Assembly: GCA_944333375.1 (NCBI GenBank)
Contig: CALVKX010000007.1
Span: forward strand, 1 to 24,080
Length of the DNA stretch: 24,080 nt
From: an uncultured Eubacteriales bacterium
GTDB taxonomy: Bacteria; Bacillota_A; Clostridia; Christensenellales; Aristaeellaceae
Direction: 5' to 3'
The first letter of the stretch is position 1; every line of letters starts with the position of its first letter. The translations under genes were made by a program, and so were the position numbers. The notes under the pieces were generated by a model. It saw only the letters and a program-made list of their open reading frames with translations, had not been told where the DNA came from and did not search any database. Of this stretch, positions 1 to 7,291 are shown in pieces.

Positions 1-206
1 CCCTCCGAGCTGTATTCCGAATCCAGCGACATGTGCGGTGGATTCGGAAGCCTTGCGTAGCAAGGTTTCCCTGCGCGTTTCCCCGGCCGCGCTGAAAGCG
101 CAGGGGAAACGTGTCCTGTCGGAAAAGATCGCCGCAGGCGAGCTTTTTCGACACGCTGCGGGCGCCGCAAAAAGCGGCGTCCGCAGCGTGTTAAAATGCG
201 GCTACT
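1..206. other. Structured non-coding stretch with tandem stem-loops
   Basis: No convincing gene is visible here; a 73-codon plus-strand reading frame starting at 38 overlaps the end of the MFS gene and has no family resemblance. Inverted repeats follow one another: 15-25 with 39-49 (11 bp, perfect), 51-56 with 60-65 (6 bp, loop GTA), 76-84 with 103-111 (9 bp, enclosing a further 5-bp stem at 89-93/97-101), and 151-168 with 174-191 (18 bp with one G-T pair, loop AAAAA). This density suggests a structured RNA, a set of processed 3' ends, or a dispersed palindromic repeat. I do not recognise a riboswitch, 6S, SRP, RNase P or tmRNA signature. Confidence 0.5.
151..191 (-). terminator. Strong hairpin just past the MFS stop codon, possible terminator
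   Basis: An 18-bp stem (151-168 with 174-191, one G-T pair) and a 5-nt loop lie 16 nt downstream of the MFS stop codon. Its position suits a transcript end, but on the minus strand the stem is followed by CGAAAAAG rather than a T-run; the only T-run is in the loop. It may protect a 3' end rather than terminate transcription. Confidence 0.35.
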
Positions 207-1499
207 TTAAGGAATCCGGTCTTTCAGGCCGTCATACGCATGACTCCCGAGCTCTCTGATGCAGGCCGAAAAGCCCAGCAGGCCGACCAGAAGGAACAGC
301 ACCGCCATACCGCTTCCCGCACCTGTCCCCACCAGCGGCGCCAGCGCTGAGGCAACGGGTCCGCCGCCGCGCATGAGGGGCTCGGCCACATAATCGCTCA
401 GCAGGCCACCCAGAAGGTAGCCCAGCGGGACGGAGCAGAACTGCAACGCTCCCTGCGCAGCAAAGACGCGCCCCTGCCGTTCCATGGGAACGCTGAGGCG
501 CAAAACCGTGGTCAGATTTGCGTTCAAAAGCGGAAGTGGCAGGTTGCCCGCCAGCGCCGCGAGAGACCAGATACCCACGCCTCTGCCAAGCCCCCACAGG
601 CAGTCGCAAAGCAGGAAGGAGATACCGCAGGAGAAAAACACCACCTTCAGCGGGCGCCTGGGACTTGGCAAAGCCGCTGCCAGCACGCTTCCCAGCAGCG
701 TGCCGATCCCGACGCAGGTGGCGACCGAGCCCACGGCCAGCTCATTTCCGCCCGTCCGCGCCAGAATCATGGCGGGCATGAGGCCGTTTCCGCTCATGGA
801 AGCGAGCAGGTTGACGATGGAAAAAAAGCCGATCAGGCGTAAAAGCGCCGGCCGCTCGTGCCTGAGAAAGCGCAGTCCCTCCATGGCGCCGCCCTTCGCC
901 GCGACGCCCTCACGGGCTACCGGCGGGATTCGGACCAGCAAAAGCAACATCCCCGCGCCCACAAAAAAGCTAAGCAGGTCGATAAACAAAATGCATTGCA
1001 GACCGCCGAAGGCCATCGCGGCCGTGGCCAGCGCCGGACAGGCGAGGGTGTTGGCAGCCGTGGAGAACGACTGGAGTCCCGAGGCCCGGGCATAATGACG
1101 GGCCGGGATGATCTGGGAGAGGGCGGCGTTGGAGGCGGGAGACTGAAAGGCATTGGTCATACCCACCAGAAAATTGACCGCATAGAGATGCCAAAGCGCC
1201 AGCGTTCCGGCACGGCTGAGCAGCACCAGAGAAAGCGTCCCCAGAGCAGCCGCCGTATCGCTGAGCAGCATCACCGCCTTGCGGTTCACCCGGTCGGCCA
1301 CGGAGCCGCCCAGAAAGGTAAAGAGCATCTCCGGGAGATAGCTGCACAGCGCCAGCGTCGCCACGCTCATGACCGTTCCGGCCCGGGCGTACGACCACAG
1401 CACCAGAGCATACGCCGTCATTCGGCTGCCCAGTTGAGAAACCGATTGTCCGAACCATAGAAAAAGGAAATTCTTCCATTCAAAAAACCATGTTTTCAT
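207..1499 (-). CDS. MFS transporter, drug-efflux type
   Basis: This is a predicted 12-helix inner-membrane permease of the major facilitator superfamily (430 aa, normal length). Its N-terminus (short amphipathic stretch, then FLWFGQSVSQLGSRM) resembles the MefA/MFS_3 group of macrolide- or siderophore-type exporters. The MFS motif A is seen as GGSVADRVNRK at about residues 64-74, between helices 2 and 3, and hydrophobic segments continue to about residue 420. The ATG at 1499 is preceded by AAAGGAG at a 9-nt spacing. The gene lies downstream of queA in the same direction, with a large hairpin between them and no clear promoter of its own. The substrate cannot be told from sequence; proton-driven drug export is the family expectation only. 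Confidence 0.85.
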   Translation of the reverse strand: MKTWFFEWKNFLFLWFGQSVSQLGSRMTAYALVLWSYARAGTVMSVATLALCSYLPEMLFTFLGGSVADRVNRKAVMLLSDTAAALGTLSLVLLSRAGTLALWHLYAVNFLVGMTNAFQSPASNAALSQIIPARHYARASGLQSFSTAANTLACPALATAAMAFGGLQCILFIDLLSFFVGAGMLLLLVRIPPVAREGVAAKGGAMEGLRFLRHERPALLRLIGFFSIVNLLASMSGNGLMPAMILARTGGNELAVGSVATCVGIGTLLGSVLAAALPSPRRPLKVVFFSCGISFLLCDCLWGLGRGVGIWSLAALAGNLPLPLLNANLTTVLRLSVPMERQGRVFAAQGALQFCSVPLGYLLGGLLSDYVAEPLMRGGGPVASALAPLVGTGAGSGMAVLFLLVGLLGFSACIRELGSHAYDGLKDRIP

Positions 1500-1522
1500 G
1501 GGAACCCGCTCCTTTGTTCTTT

Positions 1523-1606
1523 GTGCTTCAAAAGGCGCAGGGCTCCTGGGGGACGAACCGAACTAGCTCAGCTTCGCGCGCGCGTCCCCGGCCCTGCGCG
1601 AAGCAC
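1523..1606 (-). terminator. Two-part long hairpin between queA and the MFS gene (terminator or attenuator)
   Basis: Three nested perfect stems can be paired: 1523-1529 with 1600-1606 (GTGCTTC/GAAGCAC), 1535-1543 with 1591-1599 (GCGCAGGGC/GCCCTGCGC) and 1549-1555 with 1583-1589 (GGGGACG/CGTCCCC), around a 27-nt loop. On the minus strand the 9-bp stem is followed by CTTTTG. If the outer arm is left unpaired this looks like a terminator for the queA transcript. The alternative pairing could make it a regulated leader for the transporter gene. Confidence 0.5.
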
Positions 1607-1651
1607 GATCAATGCAAAGAGGCAGCCTCACGGCCCTCTCCCCCTTTTGTC

Positions 1652-2677
1652 TCAAAGAATCAGCATGGCGTCTCCAAAGGAAAAAAAGCGATACCGCTCC
1701 CCGACCGCCTCGCGGTACACACGAAGCGCCTCCTCGCGCCCCATGAGCGCGGAGATGAGCATGAGCAGGGTGCTCTGCGGCAGATGGAAATTGGTGATGA
1801 GCGCGTCGGTTGCGCGAAAGGTATATCCGGGCATGATGAAGATGCCCGTATCGCCGCTCTGCGCCCGGACGGTCCCCTCCTCGTCCGTGACCGTCTCCAG
1901 CGTGCGCACGCTGGTGGTGCCCACGCACACGCAGCGCCCGCCCGCCGCGCGCGCCGCGTTGATTCTCGCAGCAGCCTCCGCGGGCACCTCGTAATGCTCC
2001 ACATGCATGTGGTGCTGGCTCAGGTCCTCGGTCTTCACGGGGCGGAAGGTGCCAAGGCCCACATGCAGCAGAATGGGAACCACGTCCACCCCCATGTCGC
2101 GCACGCGGGCGAGCAGCTCCGGGGTAAAGTGCAGCCCTGCCGTAGGCGCGGCGGCGCTGCCCTCCTGACGCGCATAGACGGTCTGATAGCGCGTCTTGTC
2201 CTGGAGCTTTTCATGGATATAGGGCGGCAGGGGCATCTGGCCCAGCTCGTCGAGAATTTCCTCAAACACGCCCTGGTAGTGGAATCGGACCCTGCGGCCG
2301 CCGTCCTCAGCGTTGCCGATGATCTCCGCGCGCAGGAGGCCGCCGCCAAAGGAGCAGAAGGTACCCGGCCGAAGCCGCCTTCCCGGCCGGACCAGCGTCT
2401 CCCACACGTCGCGCTCCAGACGCTTGAGCAAAAGCAGCTCCACCGGCACGCCGGTGTCCTCCTTCTGCCCCAGCAGGCGCGCGGGGATCACCTTGGTTTC
2501 GTTGATAACCAGCGCGTCTCCGGGCCTGAGAAACTGCGGCAGATCGTAAAAATGCAGATGCTGCACGCTATGGTCGGCGCGATCGTACACCAGAAGCCGG
2601 CTGTGATCGCGCGGTTCCACAGGCGTCTGGGCGATCAGCTCCTGCGGCAGTTCGTAGTCAAAGTCGCTGGTTTTCAT
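1652..2677 (-). CDS. queA: S-adenosylmethionine:tRNA ribosyltransferase-isomerase QueA
   Basis: QueA transfers and isomerises the ribosyl part of S-adenosylmethionine onto 7-aminomethyl-7-deazaguanine at position 34 of tRNAs with GUN anticodons, giving epoxyqueuosine. The 341-aa length is standard. Family signatures are visible: the N-terminal [21 protein letters not shown] with [13 protein letters not shown] in the middle, GTTSVRTLE, and [15 protein letters not shown] near the C-terminus. The ATG at 2677 overlaps the ruvB stop as ATGA, so translation is probably coupled. Following ruvB is the classical Bacillota order, but tgt, the usual next gene, is missing here. Expression should follow the ruvC promoter. 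Confidence 0.97.
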   Translation of the reverse strand: MKTSDFDYELPQELIAQTPVEPRDHSRLLVYDRADHSVQHLHFYDLPQFLRPGDALVINETKVIPARLLGQKEDTGVPVELLLLKRLERDVWETLVRPGRRLRPGTFCSFGGGLLRAEIIGNAEDGGRRVRFHYQGVFEEILDELGQMPLPPYIHEKLQDKTRYQTVYARQEGSAAAPTAGLHFTPELLARVRDMGVDVVPILLHVGLGTFRPVKTEDLSQHHMHVEHYEVPAEAAARINAARAAGGRCVCVGTTSVRTLETVTDEEGTVRAQSGDTGIFIMPGYTFRATDALITNFHLPQSTLLMLISALMGREEALRVYREAVGERYRFFSFGDAMLIL

Positions 2678-3702
2678 ATCCTTAGCTGCTCCCCTTCCTC
2701 GGGCGGCGTCTGCGGCCTGCGCCCAAGATGCTCATAGGCGGCCGGCATGACCACGCGCCCCCGTGGCGTGCGCGTCAAAAAGCCGAGCTGCATCAGATAC
2801 GGCTCGTATACGTCCTCGATGGTGGAGGCGTCCTCGCCCGTCATGGCGCTAAGCGTCTCCAGCCCGACCGGGCCGCCTCCAAACTTGTCGATCATCGTGG
2901 TCAGCATCGCCCGGTCCAGCTTTTCCAGGCCCAGCTCGTCCACATCCAGCATGTCCATGCCCTGGCGCGCCACCTCCAGCGTGATAACGCCGCCAGCCCG
3001 AATCTGCGCAAAGTCACGCACGCGCCTGAGCATGCGGTTGGCGATGCGCGGCGTGCCACGGCTGCGGCGGGCGATTTCCAGCACGCCCTCCTCGTCGGCG
3101 CGGACGTTGAGAATCCCCGCGCTTCGCCGCACGATGGCCGAAAGCTCCTGCGGCGAATACAGCTCCAAGCGAAAGAGGATGCCGAATCGGTCGCGAAGCG
3201 GCGCGCTGAGAAGCCCCGCGCGCGTGGTCGCGCCCACCAGCGTAAAGCGCGGCAGGTCCAGGCGGATGCTGCGTGCGGTGGGACCCTTGCCGATCATGAT
3301 ATCCAGCGCATAGTCCTCCATGGCGGGGTAGAGCACCTCCTCCACGGAGCGGCTCAGGCGGTGGATCTCGTCGATGAACAGCACGTCCCCATCGGCCAGA
3401 TTGGTCAGGATGCTGGCCAAATCGCCCGCTTTTTCAATCGCCGGGCCGCTGGTGATGCGGATGTTCTGGCCCATCTCGGCGGCGATGATGCCCGCCAGCG
3501 TGGTCTTGCCAAGGCCAGGCGGTCCGTAGAGCAGCAGATGATCCAGCGGCTCATGGCGCTTGAGCGCAGCCTCGATGGAGATGTGCAGGTTCTGCTTGAC
3601 GCTCTCCTGCCCGATATATTCCTTCAGGCTTCTGGGCCGGAGGGATTGCTCCTGCTCGTCCTCGCCCTGGCGGAAACCCATGGAAACAATGCGGTCGTCC
3701 AT
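2674..3702 (-). CDS. ruvB: Holliday junction branch-migration DNA helicase RuvB
   Basis: RuvB is the hexameric AAA+ motor that, with RuvA, drives branch migration of Holliday junctions in recombination and replication-fork repair. The 342-aa protein shows Walker A GPPGLGKT at residues 60-67, Walker B with DEIH at 111-114, the sensor-1 GATTRAGLL, and a C-terminal winged-helix domain ending in [11 protein letters not shown]. The ATG at 3702 has GGGAGGG upstream. It lies 18 nt after ruvA and overlaps queA by 4 nt. Nothing in the sequence departs from the family. Confidence 0.98.
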   Translation of the reverse strand: MDDRIVSMGFRQGEDEQEQSLRPRSLKEYIGQESVKQNLHISIEAALKRHEPLDHLLLYGPPGLGKTTLAGIIAAEMGQNIRITSGPAIEKAGDLASILTNLADGDVLFIDEIHRLSRSVEEVLYPAMEDYALDIMIGKGPTARSIRLDLPRFTLVGATTRAGLLSAPLRDRFGILFRLELYSPQELSAIVRRSAGILNVRADEEGVLEIARRSRGTPRIANRMLRRVRDFAQIRAGGVITLEVARQGMDMLDVDELGLEKLDRAMLTTMIDKFGGGPVGLETLSAMTGEDASTIEDVYEPYLMQLGFLTRTPRGRVVMPAAYEHLGRRPQTPPEEGEQLRI

Positions 3703-3720
3703 GCCCTATCCCTCCCAAAC

Positions 3721-4344
3721 TCACATGTTTTGCGCCATGTGGCGAAGGGCGAGCTTAATCAGCTCGTCCGGCGTATCCGCCTGCCCCTTTACGCCCTTGA
3801 GCGCATTGGCGGCCTCCTGAGGCGTATATCCCAGCGATTTGAGGGCGAGCATCGCCTCGCTCAGGGCATCCTGAGCCGGCGCGCCCGCGTCCGCGGCAAA
3901 GACCGCTTCGCTCAGGCCCTCCGAATCGGAGAGCGCATCCTGCGCCAGCTTGTCTTTCAGCTCCAGGCTGATGCGCTGCGCCGTCTTTTTGCCGATTCCC
4001 GGGGCGCGTGACAGGGCCGCGGAATCGCCCGTGAGGATCGCCAGACGCAGATCCGAAAGCGGCATGCTCCCCAGCACCGTCAGCGCGCTTCTGGGACCGA
4101 TGCCGCTGACGGAGGTCAGGCGCTTGAACATGTCGCGCTCCTCCTTCAGGCAAAAGCCAAAGAGCTCCATCGCGTCCTCGCGCACGTTCATGAACGTATA
4201 CAGCGTACATTCCTGGCCCGCGGCGGGCAGTGCCGCGAGGGTATTCATGCTGCACATCATGCGCAGGCCAAGCCCTCCGGCCGTCATCACCACGGCCTCG
4301 CCCTCGCTTTTTTCCATCAGCACGCCCCGTACCATCGCGATCAT
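3721..4344 (-). CDS. ruvA: Holliday junction branch-migration protein RuvA
   Basis: RuvA binds the four-way junction as a tetramer and loads RuvB. The 207-aa protein has the N-terminal OB-fold starting MIAMVRG, two helix-hairpin-helix motifs (SVSGIGPRSAL near residues 78-88 and APGIGKKTAQRI near 114-125), a variable acidic linker at about 135-155, and a C-terminal RuvB-contact domain ending near 207. I place the start at 4344 because MIAxxRG is the family N-terminus; the ribosome-binding site (GAGG) is weak and the start is 9 nt after the ruvC stop, suggesting coupling. Confidence 0.97.
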   Translation of the reverse strand: MIAMVRGVLMEKSEGEAVVMTAGGLGLRMMCSMNTLAALPAAGQECTLYTFMNVREDAMELFGFCLKEERDMFKRLTSVSGIGPRSALTVLGSMPLSDLRLAILTGDSAALSRAPGIGKKTAQRISLELKDKLAQDALSDSEGLSEAVFAADAGAPAQDALSEAMLALKSLGYTPQEAANALKGVKGQADTPDELIKLALRHMAQNM

Positions 4345-4353
4345 GCCAGCGCC

Positions 4354-4848
4354 TCATTTCATCTTAAACTGTTCCTTCGCCGGGCCGGTGGCGGCGTGCG
4401 TCAGCGCGATGGCAATCGCGTCCGCGGCGTCGTCCGGCCGGGCGATGTCCTCCATGTGCAACAGCAGCCTGACCATCTGCTGGACCTGCTGCTTTTCAGC
4501 CTTTCCGTAGCCTACGATAGCCTGCTTGACCTGCATGGGCGTGTACTCATACAGGCTCCGGGTATACTCGGCGCAGGCCGCCAGGCACACGCCGCGCGCC
4601 GCGCCCACCGTCAGCGCGGTGGTCACGTTGCGCGCGAAAAAAAGCTCCTCGAAGGCGATCTCGTCGGGGCGGTACCTTTGCAGCAGCCGGCGCGTATCCT
4701 CCCCAATCTTTCGCAGGCGCTCGGGAAAGGTCTGCTGGGGCACGGTCAGAATACAGCCATAGTCCACCAGGCGCTGCCGCCCCCTGTCCGCTTCGATCAC
4801 GCCCCATCCCAGCGTGGCAAGCCCCGGGTCCACGCCCAAAACGATCAT
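4354..4848 (-). CDS. ruvC: Crossover junction endodeoxyribonuclease RuvC
   Basis: RuvC resolves Holliday junctions by paired, metal-dependent nicks in an RNase H-like fold. The protein is 164 aa from the start chosen here, near the usual 160-175. The four acidic catalytic residues fit D7 (VDPG), E67 (FEELF), D140 and D143 (DDAAD). I start at 4848 because MIVLGVDPG aligns with family N-termini and AAGGAGG sits 8 nt upstream; an ATG at 4890 would add 14 residues overlapping the promoter. It is first in ruvC-ruvA-ruvB-queA, behind a sigma-A promoter and an SOS-box candidate. Confidence 0.97.
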   Translation of the reverse strand: MIVLGVDPGLATLGWGVIEADRGRQRLVDYGCILTVPQQTFPERLRKIGEDTRRLLQRYRPDEIAFEELFFARNVTTALTVGAARGVCLAACAEYTRSLYEYTPMQVKQAIVGYGKAEKQQVQQMVRLLLHMEDIARPDDAADAIAIALTHAATGPAKEQFKMK

Positions 4849-4872
4849 GCCATGCCCCTCCTTGACCATGCT

Positions 4873-4901
4873 ATGATACAGGTTTTCCAAACGCTTGTCA
4901 A
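4873..4901 (-). promoter_or_regulatory. Sigma-A promoter of the ruvC-ruvA-ruvB-queA operon
   Basis: Reading on the minus strand, TTGACA (4901-4896) is a perfect -35, followed by exactly 17 nt and TATCAT (4878-4873), one mismatch from TATAAT. It lies about 25-50 nt before the ruvC start and after the terminator of the neighbouring gene, so it should be the operon promoter. Confidence 0.8.
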
Positions 4902-4912
4902 ACGTATGTTCG
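4899..4912 (-). promoter_or_regulatory. LexA (SOS) box overlapping the ruvC -35
   Basis: The minus strand reads CGAACATACGTTTG, matching 13 of 14 positions of the Gram-positive LexA/DinR consensus CGAACRNRYGTTYC. Its last three bases overlap the first bases of the TTGACA -35, where repressor would block RNA polymerase. ruv genes are known SOS targets in many bacteria, so LexA control of this operon is a well-supported inference. Confidence 0.75.
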
Positions 4913-4925
4913 ACTGACGCACGGC

Positions 4926-4961
4926 ACAGAAAGGGCTGCCGCTTCGTTCTGGCGGCAGCCC
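4926..4961 (-). terminator. Intrinsic terminator after the sugar isomerase-like gene
   Basis: A perfect 10-bp stem (4933-4942 with 4952-4961, GGGCTGCCGC/GCGGCAGCCC) with a 9-nt loop is followed on the minus strand by TTTCTGT. It lies 25 nt past the stop codon at 4987 and insulates that gene from the ruvC promoter. Confidence 0.75.
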
Positions 4962-4986
4962 GCGAAAGTCCCCGGCAAAAGCGCCG

Positions 4987-5790
4987 TCACAGCGTGCGCA
5001 TATAGTTGGCGAAATGCGCAAATACGATTCCCGGCTCCTCCAGCGTGGTGTCCCAGCGCTTGACCCATTCCAGGGAATAGAAGCCGTCATACCCGCCATC
5101 TTTGAGCACGCCCACCGTTTCCTCCAGCGGCAGGTCGCCGAAGCCCGGAAGCGCGTAGCGGTAGCCGTCGGCCGTGGCGGTGCTGTCCTTGAAATGCGTG
5201 TGGCACAGCCAGGGGCGCAGGTTCTGATAGGTCGTTTCGGGCTTTTCGTGCATGAAGCGGTAGGGATGATGCACATCCCACAGCACGCCCACGCCCTCGC
5301 AGCTGATGGTGCTCATCAGCCGCGCCAGCTTCTCGCTGTCGCTCCACACCCCGTGCGTCTCAATGAGCAGCTTCACGCCGTTTTCCATCGCGAAATGTCC
5401 CATCTCCACCGCCCGATGGCGCACATAGCCCTCATCGACCGTCCCCACAGGCTGGGGCACGGGCGCCGTCGCCATCACGCGCACATAAGGCACCTCGAGC
5501 TTTTTGGCCAGACGGATGTAGGCGCGAATCTCCTCGTCCGTCGTCTGCTCGGTTTCGCGCAGATGAATACAGCAGTCGCTGTCCAGGCAGGGGATCATCA
5601 GATTGAGCCTTCTGAGCTCCGCCTTGGTTCTGTCAATGTTCTCATCGGAAAAGGCGGGGATGCTCGGAACGGAAATATCGTTGCCGACGCCGCGCACCTC
5701 CACGCCGCCGTAGCCCAGATCGCAGGCGGTCGCCAAAATCTCCCGCCAGCTCCAGCGCGGACAGCCCAGTGTGGAAAAGCTGATCTTCAT
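4987..5790 (-). CDS. Sugar phosphate isomerase/epimerase-like TIM-barrel protein
   Basis: This 267-aa protein belongs to the xylose isomerase-like / AP endonuclease family 2 TIM-barrel superfamily, whose members isomerise or epimerise sugars and polyols using a divalent metal. Likely metal ligands are E144 (LIETHG), D172 with H174/H175 (WDVHHP), H197/H199 (CHTHFKD) and E241 (SLEW), in the expected order on successive strands. The ATG at 5790 (MKISFSTLG) is preferred over a GTG at 5799 because AAGGAG lies 8 nt before it. It is a single-gene unit with its own promoter and terminator. The substrate is unknown, and no sugar transporter or kinase is adjacent to suggest one. Confidence 0.85.
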   Translation of the reverse strand: MKISFSTLGCPRWSWREILATACDLGYGGVEVRGVGNDISVPSIPAFSDENIDRTKAELRRLNLMIPCLDSDCCIHLRETEQTTDEEIRAYIRLAKKLEVPYVRVMATAPVPQPVGTVDEGYVRHRAVEMGHFAMENGVKLLIETHGVWSDSEKLARLMSTISCEGVGVLWDVHHPYRFMHEKPETTYQNLRPWLCHTHFKDSTATADGYRYALPGFGDLPLEETVGVLKDGGYDGFYSLEWVKRWDTTLEEPGIVFAHFANYMRTL

Positions 5791-5807
5791 GGCCGTCACT
5801 CCTTAAC

Positions 5808-5836
5808 TTGCATATCGGATGGTGTTATGATATCAT
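5808..5836 (+). promoter_or_regulatory. Rightward promoter for the CapA-like gene
   Basis: TTGCAT (5808-5813), a 17-nt spacer and TATCAT (5831-5836) read to the right, about 80 nt before the CapA-like start. The -10 overlaps the -10 of the leftward promoter by 2 bp within the palindrome ATGATATCAT (5827-5836). Confidence 0.6.
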
Positions 5837-5855
5837 TGCTTCATCGGTTGGTCAA
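5827..5855 (-). promoter_or_regulatory. Leftward promoter for the sugar isomerase-like gene
   Basis: On the minus strand TTGACC (5855-5850), a 17-nt spacer and TATCAT (5832-5827) form a near-consensus sigma-A promoter ending about 37 nt before the start at 5790. It mirrors the rightward promoter across the same palindrome. Confidence 0.75.
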
Positions 5856-5894
5856 GCCCTTGGCGGCGGATGGCGGCGCCCGGGGCTGTTTTTT
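5855..5894 (+). terminator. Terminator-like hairpin in the CapA leader (possible attenuator)
   Basis: In the plus-strand leader, AGCCC (5855-5859) pairs with GGGCT (5883-5887) and GGCG (5862-5865) with CGCC (5877-5880); one base later comes a run of six T (5889-5894). It sits between the predicted transcription start and the ribosome-binding site at 5902-5909. The stem is short with an internal loop, so termination may be partial. Confidence 0.35.
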
Positions 5895-5915
5895 CCCGAT
5901 GAAAGGAGGCCTTCC

Positions 5916-7238
5916 ATGAGCCGTCGCAGGCGTCCAAGGCGCAGGGTTTCGCTGGGCACCGTCGTCATGCTTGTGCTGACGGCGTGTGTGCTGGGCGGAT
6001 TTTGTGCGCTTTTGCCCAAACTGACGGGCCATACCGACGTGCGCACCAACGCGGCCGAGCTGGCCGTGGTGATTGACCAGTCCTTGTCCCAGCTTGCCGC
6101 TTCCAGCGTTTCACTCGTAGAGACCTCGCCCGAGGCGTCCGTGCTGCCCCCCTCCGAGTTGACCACCGCCACGCCCACGCCCGCCGAGCCCACCCCCCAG
6201 CCAAAGCTGCGCTTTTCCCTGTGCGCGGCGGGCAGCATCCAGATCAATTCCAACGTGCAAAAGACCCTGTCGGACGACGGAAGCAGCCGTTTTGACATTC
6301 TTTTTGATGATTTGCAGGGCGATCTCTCGGCCGATTTGAGCATCGTCACGCTGGAGAACAACATCATCGCCAGCGCCGATCTCTCCAATTCCAACCTGCC
6401 CGCCGACGTGCTTCCCCCGCTCCGTTCCACGGGGGTCAACGCCGTGTGCCTGGGCTATTACGGCGCGCTGGACGGCGGGATCTCGGGCCTTGTGGAAACC
6501 AAACAGGCCATCGCCTCGGCCGGGATAACCCCCTATGGCGTCTACACCTCCCAGGAGGAGCGCAACAGCCTGACCTTTTTCAGCGCCAACGGGGTTTCCG
6601 TTGCGCTGCTCAGCTATCAAAACGAGCTGACCTCCACCGGAAAGAAGCGGACCTCCGACGAGGAGCGCCTCTTTGCCATCGCCAGCCAGCAGCTTCCTGT
6701 CATTTCCGCCGATATTGCCGCGGCCCGGGAGGCAGGGGCGCAGGTTGTGGTGGTATCGCTGTGCTGGGGAAAGGCCGGCGCAACCTCCCCCACCAGCACA
6801 CAGAAGGAGCTGGCGCAGGGCATCGCCGACGCCGGCGCCGACATCATCCTCGGCACGCATCCCGGCGCGCTGCAAAGCGTGGACATCCTTACCGCACAGC
6901 GGGGCGACGGAAAATATCACCCCGTCCTGTGCGCCTACTCGCTGGGCAACCTTTTCAGCTATGACCGGGAGAAGCGCGCCACCCTGGCAAGCATCCTGCT
7001 TCAGGCGGACGTGGTATATGATCCCGCCACCGGCTGCGTCGCCTTTGACGCCCTCGGCTATATCCCCACCTATTCCTGGCGCGGCAAGGAAGACGGCGTG
7101 ACGCGCTACCGCGTCATCCTCAACGACGGCCGGACCTATCCCGACTACGTGGACGAAAACCAGCAGGGGGTCATGGAACGCTGCTTCACGCTCGTCAGCG
7201 ATGTGATGGAGAATTCGCCCGTCACCCCGGGATTCTAA
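5916..7238 (+). CDS. Membrane-anchored CapA-family protein with degenerate active-site motifs
   Basis: The 440-aa protein begins with an Arg-rich stretch, then one hydrophobic segment (about 13-33) that should act as an uncleaved anchor, a Thr/Pro linker (about 83-96), and a CapA (PGA_cap, calcineurin-like) domain from about 98 to 425. Family landmarks are recognisable: YSLGNLF at 341-347, GTHPGALQ at 313-320, and the segment LRSTGVNAV before the usual Asn-Asn-His site. Metal-site residues are altered: GD is GS (106-107), NNHxxDxG is YYGALDGG, HWG is CWG, HPH is HPG. The ATG at 5916 has AAAGGAGG upstream. CapA proteins act in poly-gamma-glutamate or envelope polymer handling; with no capBC nearby, the role is unknown and it may be non-catalytic. 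Confidence 0.8.
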   Translation: MSRRRRPRRRVSLGTVVMLVLTACVLGGFCALLPKLTGHTDVRTNAAELAVVIDQSLSQLAASSVSLVETSPEASVLPPSELTTATPTPAEPTPQPKLRFSLCAAGSIQINSNVQKTLSDDGSSRFDILFDDLQGDLSADLSIVTLENNIIASADLSNSNLPADVLPPLRSTGVNAVCLGYYGALDGGISGLVETKQAIASAGITPYGVYTSQEERNSLTFFSANGVSVALLSYQNELTSTGKKRTSDEERLFAIASQQLPVISADIAAAREAGAQVVVVSLCWGKAGATSPTSTQKELAQGIADAGADIILGTHPGALQSVDILTAQRGDGKYHPVLCAYSLGNLFSYDREKRATLASILLQADVVYDPATGCVAFDALGYIPTYSWRGKEDGVTRYRVILNDGRTYPDYVDENQQGVMERCFTLVSDVMENSPVTPGF

Positions 7239-7248
7239 AAAATACAGC

Positions 7249-7282
7249 GCGGCGCCCCAGCTTCTGCCGGGGCGCCGCTTTT
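7249..7282 (+). terminator. Bidirectional intrinsic terminator between the CapA-like gene and gpmI
   Basis: A perfect 10-bp stem (7249-7258 with 7269-7278, GCGGCGCCCC/GGGGCGCCGC) has TTTT at 7279-7282 on the plus side. On the minus side it is followed by GCTGTATTTTTT. It lies in the 53-bp gap between two converging genes and should stop transcripts from both. Confidence 0.85.
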
Positions 7283-7291
7283 CGGAAACGC

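Noticed and set aside
38..259. Small 73-codon frame on the plus strand
   Set aside because: It runs through three hairpins and into the 3' end of the MFS gene, has no ribosome-binding site and no recognisable sequence.
207..1499. MFS transporter as part of an acquired resistance island
   Set aside because: No transposase, integrase, repeat pair or base-composition shift is visible around it; it looks like a resident gene.
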